22,892 nt of DNA, from NCBI GenBank assembly GCA_015488785.1, contig WFNC01000089.1, positions 1 to 22,892 of the forward strand, in the 5' to 3' direction. The translations under genes were made by a program, and so were the position numbers. This DNA is from Flavobacteriales bacterium (GTDB lineage Bacteria > Bacteroidota > Bacteroidia > Flavobacteriales_D > Parvicellaceae). Below the pieces are notes generated by a model. It worked only from the letters and a program-made list of their open reading frames with translations, did no database searches and had not been told where the DNA came from. This document shows positions 7,391 to 15,135 of this stretch, in pieces (positions within the stretch are counted from its first letter, which is position 1; each line of letters starts with the position of its first letter).

Positions 7391-8743
7391 TTAATAAAAG
7401 AAGAAATAAGCCGCAATTGTAAAATAAATAAGTTGCCCAATAATATCGTTAATCGTTGTAATAAATGGACCTGTGGCTAGTGCAGGGTCAATATTTCTTT
7501 TATGTAAAATTAAAGGAATTAATGTTCCGAAAATTCCAGCAAAAATAATAACGACAAATAAAGAGGTCGCAATTGTAAAGCTTAACCGAACGTCGCTAAT
7601 TGTAAAATAGGTATAAGTGTAAATTAAAACACCTAAAACACTTCCGTTTATTAAAGCAACACTTAATTCTTTCAAAATTTTCTTGTAAATAGAATCCACC
7701 GAAAGCGAATTGTTTGCTAATCCTTGAACAATAATAGCGGAAGATTGAACACCTACATTTCCCCCCATAGCTCCAATCAATGGAATAAAGAAAGCCAAGA
7801 CAGGTAACACTTCCAGTTGTTTGTCGAATGAACCAATAACCAAAGAACCCATGATTCCTCCAAAAAGACCAATAAGCAACCAAGGTAAACGAGCTCTAGA
7901 CAAAACAAAGACATTGTCTTTATCATCAATTCGTTCCGAAATACCACTTGCCATTTGAAAATCTTTCTCTGCCTCTTCACGCATAACGTCAACAATGTCG
8001 TCAATGGTAATTCTTCCCAACAAATAATTATCTTTATCTACAACAGGAATCGCAACCAAATCATACTTTTCCATGATTTGAGCAACTTCTTCGTTTGGAG
8101 TTTCAGCGAATACAGAAATAGGGTCTTTTCGATATAAATCTTTTATTTTTGTAGAATTCTTGGCGTATAAAAAACTCTTAAGCGATAGCGTTCCGAGCAA
8201 TTTGTTTTCATCATCGACAACGTATATTGTGTAAACATAATCGGTATCCTCAGCTTGCTTTCTTAATTTTAGTAAACTTTGTTCTACCGTCCAATTTACA
8301 TTGGTAACAATATATTCTTTTGCCATTAACCCTCCTGCAACATCTTCGTCATAGATCAAAAGTTCGGCTATATCTTCTGCTTGTTCTGAATCTTCAAGTT
8401 GAGAAATGACACGTTGTTTTCTATAGTCAGGTAAATCCTGAATAATATCTACGGCATCATCGGAGTCAATACTATCTAATTGAACAGCAATTTCTTTAGC
8501 TGACAAAGAGGCTAAGAATTTTTCCCTTACATCTTCTTCCAATTCAACCAAAACATTAGAAGATGTTTTGGGAGGTAGTTGTTGAAAAATAAATTGCGCT
8601 TCTTCTGAGTTTACCGAATCGAGTATCTCTGCAATATCGACGGGATGCAAATCTTCAACTAAATCAAAAACAACATGAGCATTTTTATCTGCAATAGCAT
8701 TGCTAATGTCTTCAATAAATTGTTTCGTTAATTCGAACTGCAT
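7391..8743 (-). CDS. mgtE: Magnesium transporter MgtE
   Basis: This inner-membrane Mg2+ channel/transporter is full length at 450 residues. The cytosolic MgtE N-domain spans about 10-130 (DLHPVDIAEILDSV, LEDSEQAEDIAELL), then come two CBS domains at about 135-260 (TIYVVDDENKLLG; AIPVVDKDNYLLGRITIDDI). The connecting helix and five transmembrane helices follow from about 285. The pore motif GAMGGNVGVQSSAIIVQG (about 324-341) and the conserved Asp of the last helix (D433 in TTINDIIGQ) are present. Family members sense Mg2+ through the N and CBS domains and close when internal Mg2+ is high. A TAnnTTTG box lies 20 bases upstream. It is probably the first gene of a unit with the dehydrogenase. Confidence 0.96.
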   Translation of the reverse strand: MQFELTKQFIEDISNAIADKNAHVVFDLVEDLHPVDIAEILDSVNSEEAQFIFQQLPPKTSSNVLVELEEDVREKFLASLSAKEIAVQLDSIDSDDAVDIIQDLPDYRKQRVISQLEDSEQAEDIAELLIYDEDVAGGLMAKEYIVTNVNWTVEQSLLKLRKQAEDTDYVYTIYVVDDENKLLGTLSLKSFLYAKNSTKIKDLYRKDPISVFAETPNEEVAQIMEKYDLVAIPVVDKDNYLLGRITIDDIVDVMREEAEKDFQMASGISERIDDKDNVFVLSRARLPWLLIGLFGGIMGSLVIGSFDKQLEVLPVLAFFIPLIGAMGGNVGVQSSAIIVQGLANNSLSVDSIYKKILKELSVALINGSVLGVLIYTYTYFTISDVRLSFTIATSLFVVIIFAGIFGTLIPLILHKRNIDPALATGPFITTINDIIGQLIYFTIAAYFFFY

Positions 8744-8762
8744 AGTAGTAATTGTTAAAATG

Positions 8763-8770
8763 CAAATTTA
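8763..8770 (-). promoter_or_regulatory. Putative -7 box (TAAATTTG) for mgtE
   Basis: The - strand reads TAAATTTG, a match to TAnnTTTG, 20 bases before the mgtE ATG. A clear -33 TTTG is missing. No riboswitch-like leader fits in the short distance, so an M-box type control is unlikely. Confidence 0.45.
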
Positions 8771-8849
8771 ATAAATTTAGACAGAAACTAAGCTACAATT
8801 TTGATTGTTTGCTTATTGTTTAAAAAAGAGAATGTGATTGAAACAATTT

Positions 8850-11153
8850 TTAATTTTTGATAAACCTTCTATTGTATAAGATATAGCCATAATGAATAGA
8901 AAAATTCCAAGGAATTTCTTTAGCATCATAATAATTTACAGCTAGGGCTAATGGTCCAATTGGGCTGTGAAATATTAACTTAGTAGAAGCCAAATAACGG
9001 TAATCATCAAATTGAACTTCAAAATTATAAGTCGCATCATCTGTGGCTGTTTTCTCTAGTATTGTATTGGGCATGTACATATAAATTTCTCCTCTTAAAT
9101 CTATTTTTGGACGAATAGGAATAATTAGTTTAGCTCCTAAAGCGGTATAACTATGCGATACATAATCACTTAAATACAAGGTTTTACTTTGTGGAAAAGG
9201 ACGATACATTGGAGCAGCAAGCATTGTTGCAGTGTAATTGGTATAGAAAGTGTTTGTCCATATTTTTGAAGCTTCAGCCGCTATTGCTAGTTTTAAATTT
9301 TTATGAAGATTAAAATATTTTTCAGCTTTACTCGTCAAGCAGTACTCATAGTGTGGTTTATTTATAACAAAATCTTGTACCAAAGATGTATTCCCGGGGT
9401 AATTATCTTCAATTCCAGAATTATATTTTGCGGCAAGTTTAAAATAATGTCCTTTTGAAGAATACTGTTTTCGGTTGAGTGTAGAAGATGTAAACACTAG
9501 TGTACTTGATTGCCCTGTGAAAAAAGTTACATCCGCAGTATCACTAGCCGAAAAGGTAGAAGATTGATAATACTGATCTTTGTTTCGCCCAAAAGAAGAG
9601 CTGGCAGTTAATTTGGATTGTAATCCAATAGGTATTCCTAACTCTAGTCCTGCAAACATTTCATTTTGAATAATATACGAAGGTTTCACAGCGTCAAAAA
9701 AGGTTGTAAAGCTTTTAAAATAGTCCCAGTTATTTAATACTCCAAATCCTTTAATGTAAAAAGGAACTCTTGTATTGAAATCTAATTTAGCTCCTACAGC
9801 GGTAGAACCATAAAATTTTCCAAAGTAAATATCACTGTTCAGTTTTAGACCAATTTTGCCTAGTTTTAAATATTCCAACCCAAAATAACCAGTATTAATT
9901 GGTCTTGAAGAAAACACACCTCCAAACTTTACTGCATATTGTTTTTTGGGGACAACAGTCAATTCAAGCTCATATTTATTCGATTCATTATTGAATTTAG
10001 CTAATGGGTATAAGGCATCTATTTTTTCATCGGCTAATAATTTAAAAAATCGTCTTCTCAATGTTTTAAAATCAATGTCTATTTCGTTTTTGTGAATCAA
10101 CGCGCGTTTTATGTAATTTGCTTGATTGGAACTAACACCTTTAATTGAAATAGCGTTTATTTTTGAGGAATTAATATTTGTTTTAAATTCGGCTCTTCTT
10201 TTGTTTAAATTAGCCGAATCCGAACGACGCTTAATGCGTTGTTTTATTTCATCTATTTGAGAAATAGTAGCATCATATCCTTCTTGTATCGCTTCTTTCG
10301 CTTTGTCAAAATCAAAAGTTCCAATTTTTACATTTGGAGTGATTAAAATTCCATTTTCACACATTAAGCTTAAGTCACTTCTATTTACAACCATACTTCT
10401 TAATTGAGACAAAACATCATCTTGATCAATTGTTTCAGTAGAGTCCGATAAATTTACACCTATTATAATGTCTGGAAAAAAATCATTATACATCACATCA
10501 CTTGGGAAGTTATTGTACAAACCTCCATCAAACATCAATTTACCATTCACTTTTATCGGTCTCAAATATCCAGGATAAGTCATCGATGCTCGAACAGCTT
10601 GATTCAAATGTCCGTTTTCAAACACGACTGTTTTTTTTGTGCTAATGTCAGCAGCTACACATCTAAAAGGGACAAACAGATTATTAAAATTATAATTTGC
10701 ATTTTTAGACACAGCCGAAAACATGGTCATAAATTGATAGTCGAGTAGGGCTGCATTGGTAAAACTAATGGGAATCGCTTTGGAAATCGAAAAATGTTTT
10801 TCAAATAAAATTTTTAAAAGCGAAGCATCAACATCGTTATTTCGATAAAAGAAATCTAACTTTTCGTCTTTATTTCCCATTGCCATTTGCAAAAACAAAT
10901 CACTATTGACTAGTTCTGCCATTTCCAAAGGAGTATATCCACTCGCATATAAACTGCCAATTAGCGCTCCAGCACTTGTTCCAGTTACGTAATCTATGGG
11001 GATATTATTTTCTTCCAAAGCTTTTATCACCCCAATATGAGAAAGACCTAAAGCTCCACCACCACTCAAAACTAAACCTACTTTTTGGGCATTATTATTG
11101 TTTATCAATAAGAATTGAAATAGAATTATAAAGATTAATTTAAGGGTTCTCAC
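8850..11153 (-). CDS. Patatin-like phospholipase with POTRA-like region and outer-membrane beta-barrel
   Basis: This is a 767-residue exported protein. Residues 1-22 form a signal peptide ending in NNNAQ. The patatin domain (about 24-310) has the oxyanion loop SGGGALGLSHIGV, the nucleophile Ser60 in GTSAG and the catalytic Asp209 in FDGGLYNNFPSD, so the Ser-Asp dyad is intact. A POTRA-like segment follows at about 335-405 (INAISIKGVSSNQANYIKRA), and the rest is a barrel of alternating aromatic strands ending in an aromatic-rich segment (HYGYILYNRRFIKN). The architecture resembles Pseudomonas PlpD, a self-translocating (type Vd) phospholipase, and the related flavobacterial patatin-BamA fusions. 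A lipid hydrolase at the outer membrane or cell surface is expected. It is divergent from a small lipoprotein gene. Confidence 0.92.
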   Translation of the reverse strand: MRTLKLIFIILFQFLLINNNNAQKVGLVLSGGGALGLSHIGVIKALEENNIPIDYVTGTSAGALIGSLYASGYTPLEMAELVNSDLFLQMAMGNKDEKLDFFYRNNDVDASLLKILFEKHFSISKAIPISFTNAALLDYQFMTMFSAVSKNANYNFNNLFVPFRCVAADISTKKTVVFENGHLNQAVRASMTYPGYLRPIKVNGKLMFDGGLYNNFPSDVMYNDFFPDIIIGVNLSDSTETIDQDDVLSQLRSMVVNRSDLSLMCENGILITPNVKIGTFDFDKAKEAIQEGYDATISQIDEIKQRIKRRSDSANLNKRRAEFKTNINSSKINAISIKGVSSNQANYIKRALIHKNEIDIDFKTLRRRFFKLLADEKIDALYPLAKFNNESNKYELELTVVPKKQYAVKFGGVFSSRPINTGYFGLEYLKLGKIGLKLNSDIYFGKFYGSTAVGAKLDFNTRVPFYIKGFGVLNNWDYFKSFTTFFDAVKPSYIIQNEMFAGLELGIPIGLQSKLTASSSFGRNKDQYYQSSTFSASDTADVTFFTGQSSTLVFTSSTLNRKQYSSKGHYFKLAAKYNSGIEDNYPGNTSLVQDFVINKPHYEYCLTSKAEKYFNLHKNLKLAIAAEASKIWTNTFYTNYTATMLAAPMYRPFPQSKTLYLSDYVSHSYTALGAKLIIPIRPKIDLRGEIYMYMPNTILEKTATDDATYNFEVQFDDYRYLASTKLIFHSPIGPLALAVNYYDAKEIPWNFSIHYGYILYNRRFIKN

Positions 11154-11168
11154 TTAGAAGATAGTTTT

Positions 11169-11184
11169 TATATTTGCAAATGTA
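11169..11184. promoter_or_regulatory. Back-to-back -7 boxes for the patatin and lipoprotein genes
   Basis: The + strand has TATATTTG (11169-11176) directly followed by CAAATGTA (11177-11184), which is TACATTTG on the - strand. Both match TAnnTTTG, forming a near-palindrome centred on TTTGCAAA. The - box is 24 bases from the patatin ATG and the + box 46 bases from the lipoprotein ATG. The -33 elements are weak. The two polymerases could not bind at once, so the genes may be expressed alternatively. Confidence 0.45.
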
Positions 11185-11221
11185 AAAATTCCTTTTAGAC
11201 TAGGAAAGTAAAAATAGATAT

Positions 11222-11887
11222 ATGTATAGATTTGTTAAGTTATTATTACTATTAACACCATTATTGTTTGTTAGTTGCTTAGATATAGTAGAAGAATTTG
11301 ATTTAAACGACAATAAAGGAGGAAAAGTAACTTATACTTTTAATCTTAGTCAAAGCAAAATAAAAATTAATACACTCCTGAAATTGGACAGTATAAAAGG
11401 TTTTAAAATTCCAAAGCTCCATGAAGTGGAACAAAAATTAGCCGAAGTTGTAAAGGAATTAAACACCAAAAAAGGAATTACAAGTGCGACTTATAGCGTC
11501 AATCATTCGGACTTCATTTACACGCTGTCAATTTCATTTACGTCCATCGAAAATTTAGACAATGCGGTTCAAAGCCTCTCTTATTGGGAACTCTCTTCGT
11601 GGAAACCGACGAATAAGTTTTATGAATTAAAGAATAATGTTTTTCAAAAAAATATAGAATTAATTGATTTGACGCAACAACAAGAAATAGAAATAAACAA
11701 AAACAAAGAAACGCTAAAGCAAGGAAATTATACATTTGTCTTAAGAAGTAAAAACCTTTTGGAAATAAAAGCTCCGTCAGAATTAAATCTATCGGGAAAT
11801 AAAAAAGCCGTCATGCTCCGTAAAAGCAGTTATGATATTATTAATAATGGAACATTAACACAAATAACGGTCGTTTTAAAGCCCTAG
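11222..11887 (+). CDS. Predicted lipoprotein of unknown function
   Basis: This is a 221-residue protein with a lipoprotein signal peptide: a hydrophobic stretch VKLLLLLTPLLF followed by the lipobox FVSC with Cys19. Asp follows two residues after the Cys (CLDIVEEFD). The mature part is rich in Lys, Asn, Ile and Thr. Segments such as GKVTYTFNLSQSK and TLSISFTSIENLDNAVQSLS suggest a beta-rich fold, and ATYSVNHSDFIYTLS fits alternating strands. I do not recognise a named domain. It is monocistronic: divergent from the patatin gene and closed by a hairpin plus T run starting 12 bases after its stop codon. A role near the outer membrane is inferred only from the lipobox. Confidence 0.8.
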   Translation: MYRFVKLLLLLTPLLFVSCLDIVEEFDLNDNKGGKVTYTFNLSQSKIKINTLLKLDSIKGFKIPKLHEVEQKLAEVVKELNTKKGITSATYSVNHSDFIYTLSISFTSIENLDNAVQSLSYWELSSWKPTNKFYELKNNVFQKNIELIDLTQQQEIEINKNKETLKQGNYTFVLRSKNLLEIKAPSELNLSGNKKAVMLRKSSYDIINNGTLTQITVVLKP

Positions 11888-11892
11888 TTTTT

Positions 11893-11987
11893 GGGCGTTC
11901 GAGCGGGTCATCCGCACTCGCTTTTTTTGTTTTTCGAAAGGAAAAAAAACAAAAAAGAGCTCAAACAATTGCTACTACCCCTAACGC
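11893..11987 (+). repeat. Structured intergenic repeat, copy A
   Basis: The element is bounded by GGGCGTT (11893-11899) and CTAACGC (11981-11987), whose inner parts GCGTT and AACGC are complementary. Inside are a GC-rich hairpin (11900-11920) and a second hairpin made of T-rich (11922-11934) and A-rich (11941-11956) arms around a CGAAAG turn. The right end reads GCTACTACCCCTAACGC. It shares its ends and internal order with copy B at 14887-15030 and likewise lies between the 3' ends of convergent genes. The following stretch 11988-12132 shows nothing I can name. Confidence 0.7.
11900..11928 (+). terminator. Terminator-like hairpin after the lipoprotein gene
   Basis: CGAG and CGG (11900-11906) pair with CCG and CTCG (11912-11920) with a two-base bulge, followed by seven T (11922-11928). 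It forms the first arm of the structured repeat 11893-11987. Confidence 0.7.
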
Positions 11988-12132
11988 AAGATTTCAATCG
12001 GTTTAAATTTTGGTATTAAATTCTAATCAATGTTTTGAAATATGTAGGATTCACTGAAAAACACTCGAAATCAGTAGTACTGCTGTTTCTTTAGTTTTTT
12101 AGACGCATTTCAATATTTAATTGGTGTGAAAC

Positions 12133-14370
12133 CTATTTAATTCGCGAGTTTGGTTTCTCTTTCAGTTTTTTGTTCAATTTCACTTTAATACCGATGTAAT
12201 AATTGATTCCTTGATTTTGAATCCCCAATTTTTTAAATCGTGAAAGATGGTCAATATACTTAGTGTTAAACAAATTCTTAATTCCAGTTGTAATTTCTAT
12301 TGGATTATTTTTGGTTTTAATTTCTAGGTTCAATCCTATGTTGATTAGATTATAACTATTTGTAGTTGTTTCAAAAAGACCAGTTCTGTTTTGTTGGAAT
12401 TTAAAAACATTTTGTAAAAATACTTTTTTTAATTGCACTTTTCTTTTTCCAGAAATTTCAGTACTAATCGTAGAATTTAGTTTTGTTTGTGGAATTAAAG
12501 GAAGTGGATTTCCGTTTTGGTCTTCTGCAAGAACGGTTGAAAGATTACTTTCTAAATGCAACCAGTGAATTTTATGAGGATGATAATGAAAACCTAGTTC
12601 ACCACCATACAAAAAGGCATTTGTTTGTAAGTACTCAAATACAGGATTGTTGTCAATCACCGTTTGGGTTGGCGAAAGATAGACATAGTTTTGCATTGCG
12701 TTGTAAAACGGATTGATCGAAAAACTTAAATGTTCGCCTTGATAGTCGAATGAAAAATCGACTTGTGTTGTACTTTCGTTTATTAAGTTTTTATTTCCTT
12801 TTTCATATCGATTAGTTCCTTCATGCACTCCGTCAGACAATAATTCAGCTGTATTTGGAGCTCTAAATCCACTTGAAACATTTGCTCTAAACTTTGTCTT
12901 TTTTAATTTGTAAACTGTTCCTCCCGAAAATGTAAACCCGTTATACGATTTTTTTAGAACAGGGAAAGTTCCTCCGTCTGTCACCATTTCTTTGGTGTCG
13001 ATTTCTCGAAAGTCAGTTCTTAGTCCTCCTTGAAATTGAAGTTTGTTAAATTTTAAGTTTCCTAAAACAAAAGCTCCCAAATCTCTTGTGCTAGCATTTG
13101 GAATTAAAATCTCTTCTCCATTATTGTGGTTAGATTGTGCCATTCCTTGTGAACCAATAACATAGTCAAAGTGGTCTTTATAGGTTGGAGAATACCATTT
13201 TAAATTATAGGTATAGGTGTTTAGTTTTAATCCTAATGCTTGATTGTTGATGTCGTCTTCAAATTCTTTTCTATAATTATTGGTGTAGCCTAAAGTCAAA
13301 TTCAGTTTTGAGTCACCTGCGTAAATTATGTTTTCAAAACTTAAATTCTGGTTATCAATAGTTTGTACAGGTAGGACAAAATTTCTTTGACTAGATGAAG
13401 TGAAAATAGCATTTTCTAAAATACCATAATTATTTTGTAGAAAACTGTATCGAATATTCGAAATCCAATTTTTAGCATTGAATCCAATTGAAGTTTTAAT
13501 GTTTTTTTCGTCAAAACGGGTGTTATATACTCGGTCAAAATTTGGAACTTTATAATCCGCTTGAGAAGAATACGCTCCAAAAAGATTGAATTTTAGTTTC
13601 CCTTTATGAATCTTAACGCCCATATTATTAATTGAACCTAAAGTATTGGAAAGAAATTTTGTTTGAGCAAAACTTTCTATTGTATTTTGACTTGCATAAC
13701 GTTCGTCTATAAAGTAAAGTACACCGCCCAAAGCGTCAGAACCGTAAAGTAGCGATGCAGGACCTTTTATGACTTCGACACTTTCAATTCCAACTTGTCC
13801 AACACCCAAGCCGTGTTCGCTTCCCCATTGTTGATTTTCAATTCGTATTCCTTGTGCATAGGTTACAATTCTATTTCCCGATAAACCTCTAATGACAGGT
13901 TTTCCAATTCCTGCTCCAGTTGTGTTTTGTTCCACCCCAGGAATATTACTAATTGCTTCTGCCAATGTTAAAGGAGACGTTTGCTGTAATTCTTTAATCT
14001 TTCTGTGTTCTATATTTACGATGTTTTCTCCTTGTAGTCTTCCGTTTGGTGCAGAAACGACTACTTCGTCTAACTCAAAATGTGAATGTTCAAGGTAGAA
14101 AGTTTGCTCTTTTGTGGTGTCCGTATTTATAATTTGATTAACGGTTTTGTAGCCCACATAACTGATTTGAATCGGAATATGTTTTTGCTTAAAGTTATCC
14201 AATTTAAAAAGACCATTTTCGTCTGTTATTGTTCCTGTTTTTAAATCAATAATATAGACCTGGGCAAATGGAATTGCTTGCTTTGTTTCTTTATCTAAAA
14301 CTCTTCCTGTAAAATCCTGACCAAAAACAGGTATTGAAAATAATAGTATTATGCTTAGAAAAAACTTCAT
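12133..14370 (-). CDS. TonB-dependent outer-membrane receptor, probable zinc uptake receptor
   Basis: This 745-residue protein has a signal peptide (FFLSIILLFSIPVFGQ, residues 3-18). Residues 19-95 are a carboxypeptidase-regulatory-like domain (GRVLDKETKQAIPFAQVYI), usual for Bacteroidota receptors. The plug spans about 100-220 (DEVVVSAPNG near the TonB-box region, AEAISNIPGVEQ, VIRGLSGNRIV, VEVIKGPASLLYGSDALGG). The rest is the 22-strand barrel; it contains the family's GFRAPNTAELLSDG segment and the conserved late motif TTGIKNLFNTKYIDH. It imports a ligand across the outer membrane using TonB-ExbBD energy. Zinc is inferred from context: it is divergent from a Zur-type regulator and both promoters are covered by Zur-like palindromes. 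A siderophore or other chelate cannot be excluded from the protein alone. Confidence 0.9.
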   Translation of the reverse strand: MKFFLSIILLFSIPVFGQDFTGRVLDKETKQAIPFAQVYIIDLKTGTITDENGLFKLDNFKQKHIPIQISYVGYKTVNQIINTDTTKEQTFYLEHSHFELDEVVVSAPNGRLQGENIVNIEHRKIKELQQTSPLTLAEAISNIPGVEQNTTGAGIGKPVIRGLSGNRIVTYAQGIRIENQQWGSEHGLGVGQVGIESVEVIKGPASLLYGSDALGGVLYFIDERYASQNTIESFAQTKFLSNTLGSINNMGVKIHKGKLKFNLFGAYSSQADYKVPNFDRVYNTRFDEKNIKTSIGFNAKNWISNIRYSFLQNNYGILENAIFTSSSQRNFVLPVQTIDNQNLSFENIIYAGDSKLNLTLGYTNNYRKEFEDDINNQALGLKLNTYTYNLKWYSPTYKDHFDYVIGSQGMAQSNHNNGEEILIPNASTRDLGAFVLGNLKFNKLQFQGGLRTDFREIDTKEMVTDGGTFPVLKKSYNGFTFSGGTVYKLKKTKFRANVSSGFRAPNTAELLSDGVHEGTNRYEKGNKNLINESTTQVDFSFDYQGEHLSFSINPFYNAMQNYVYLSPTQTVIDNNPVFEYLQTNAFLYGGELGFHYHPHKIHWLHLESNLSTVLAEDQNGNPLPLIPQTKLNSTISTEISGKRKVQLKKVFLQNVFKFQQNRTGLFETTTNSYNLINIGLNLEIKTKNNPIEITTGIKNLFNTKYIDHLSRFKKLGIQNQGINYYIGIKVKLNKKLKEKPNSRIK

Positions 14371-14389
14371 TTTGTTATTAAATTTTCAG

Positions 14390-14397
14390 TATATTTG
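14390..14397 (+). promoter_or_regulatory. -7 box (TATATTTG) of the Fur-family gene
   Basis: TATATTTG matches TAnnTTTG and lies 60 bases before the regulator's ATG. It forms the left arm of the operator 14390-14416. A TTTG at 14371-14374 is upstream but 15 bases away, closer than the usual spacing. Confidence 0.6.
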
Positions 14398-14416
14398 TAA
14401 CTATGTTGCAAATATA
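14390..14416. promoter_or_regulatory. Zur-like operator 1, overlapping both -7 boxes
   Basis: The 27-bp palindrome has arms TATATTTGTAAC and GTTGCAAATATA around TAT, with a single mismatch. Its 19-bp core (14394-14412) has the same GTAAC/GCAAC-N3-GTTGC plan as operator 2. It contains the -7 boxes of both divergent genes, so bound repressor would block both promoters. Confidence 0.75.
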
Positions 14417-14439
14417 GGTTTAATTTCGTTAAATGCAAC
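14409..14439 (-). promoter_or_regulatory. Promoter of the TonB-dependent receptor gene
   Basis: On the - strand GTTG (14436-14439) is followed after 19 bases by TATATTTG (14409-14416), fitting the -33/-7 spacing of Bacteroidota promoters. The -7 box lies 39 bases before the receptor ATG. The -33 overlaps operator 2 and the -7 overlaps operator 1. Confidence 0.65.
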
Positions 14440-14450
14440 AATGTTGCATT
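14432..14450. promoter_or_regulatory. Zur-like operator 2, perfect palindrome
   Basis: AATGCAAC and GTTGCATT are perfectly complementary around AAT. The site ends seven bases before the regulator ATG, so it can also block the regulator's transcript elongation or leader. Confidence 0.8.
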
Positions 14451-14457
14451 ATTATTT

Positions 14458-14865
14458 ATGGATAATTTATTAAAAGATAAAAAAATAAGTGAAACTCCTT
14501 TTAGAAAAGAGGTGTTGTCGATTTTTGCTAAATATAGCAATGCGATTCCTTTGTCGATAATAGAACAGGATTTAGAACAATACAATCGAATTACGCTTTA
14601 TCGAACAATTAAATTATTTGTTCAAAAAGGAATTATTCACGAAATAACAATTAGTGGAGAGCATTCGAATTACGCTCTTTGTAAAGCGGAGTGTAATACT
14701 ATTAGCCATCTCCATCAACACATTCATTTTAAATGTAAAAAATGCCAAATAATATTTTGTGTTGAAGTAGATCAATTTCCATCTATAAAATTGCCTGACT
14801 ATAAAATTGAACAGCTAGAAATTCAGGCTACGGGACTTTGTCTAAAATGTAATTCATCAAGTTAG
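14458..14865 (+). CDS. zur: Fur-family metalloregulator, probably Zur (zinc uptake repressor)
   Basis: This is a 135-residue cytoplasmic DNA-binding repressor. The winged helix (about 10-70) includes the recognition-helix region ITLYRTIKLFVQKGII (45-60). The metal region has a His cluster HLHQHIHF (84-91), and the structural zinc site is two Cys pairs, C93/C96 (FKCKKC) and C128/C131 (LCLKC). Family members bind DNA when metal-loaded. The choice of Zur over Fur or PerR rests on the operator sequence, which resembles Bacteroidota Zur boxes as I remember them rather than a Fur box, and on the divergent receptor. Operator 2 lies seven bases upstream of the ATG, implying autoregulation. The gene ends shortly before structured repeat B. 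Confidence 0.82.
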   Translation: MDNLLKDKKISETPFRKEVLSIFAKYSNAIPLSIIEQDLEQYNRITLYRTIKLFVQKGIIHEITISGEHSNYALCKAECNTISHLHQHIHFKCKKCQIIFCVEVDQFPSIKLPDYKIEQLEIQATGLCLKCNSSS

Positions 14866-14886
14866 CTAATTAGTCTAACTGCTGTT

Positions 14887-15030
14887 GCGTTAAGGATAGA
14901 AGCGGTAGCTTTTTGTTTTTATCAATTAGTGAATCTTAGCCTAAAAGAGCGATTTTATGAGCTCCTTTTTGGGTTAGATACACTTTTGATAAAAATAAAA
15001 ACTACAAGTGGATAGCCTGTTAAAACGCCC
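14887..15030 (-). repeat. Structured intergenic repeat, copy B (long rod-like hairpin)
   Basis: Read on the - strand it starts GGGCGTT (15030-15024) and ends CTTAACGC (14894-14887). The arms 14906-14925 and 14986-15004 pair over about 18 bp with few mismatches. Within them AGTGAATCTTAGCC (14929-14942) pairs imperfectly with 14971-14985, and AAAAGAGC (14943-14950) pairs with GCTCCTTTT (14961-14969). The whole element can fold as one long rod. It lies between the convergent zur and SNF2 genes and shares its ends and order of parts with copy A. The flanks 14866-14886 and 15031-15135 show nothing else I can name. Confidence 0.75.
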
Positions 15031-15135
15031 AAATAAATAATTGGTTTCATTCCCCTTTCATGAATACTCAAACCAAATAGCTTTACGTTTTTTGAATCTT
15101 TCCTTTATCAAATTATCCAGATAAGCGAATACATC

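Noticed and set aside
14367..14585. 72-codon - strand ORF across the zur promoter and start
   Set aside because: It runs antisense through zur and over the operators; the winged-helix protein on the + strand is clearly the real gene.
11893..15030. Reading the GGGCGTT/AACGC elements as integron attC sites
   Set aside because: The ends do not fit the RYYYAAC/GTTRRRY consensus, no integrase is present, and the genes between the copies are ordinary core genes rather than promoterless cassettes.
14938..15045. Possible small protein MKPIIYLGVLTGYPLVVF on the - strand
   Set aside because: Its sequence is entirely produced by structured repeat B; the equivalent frame in copy A is similar only at a few residues, consistent with an RNA/DNA element rather than a gene.
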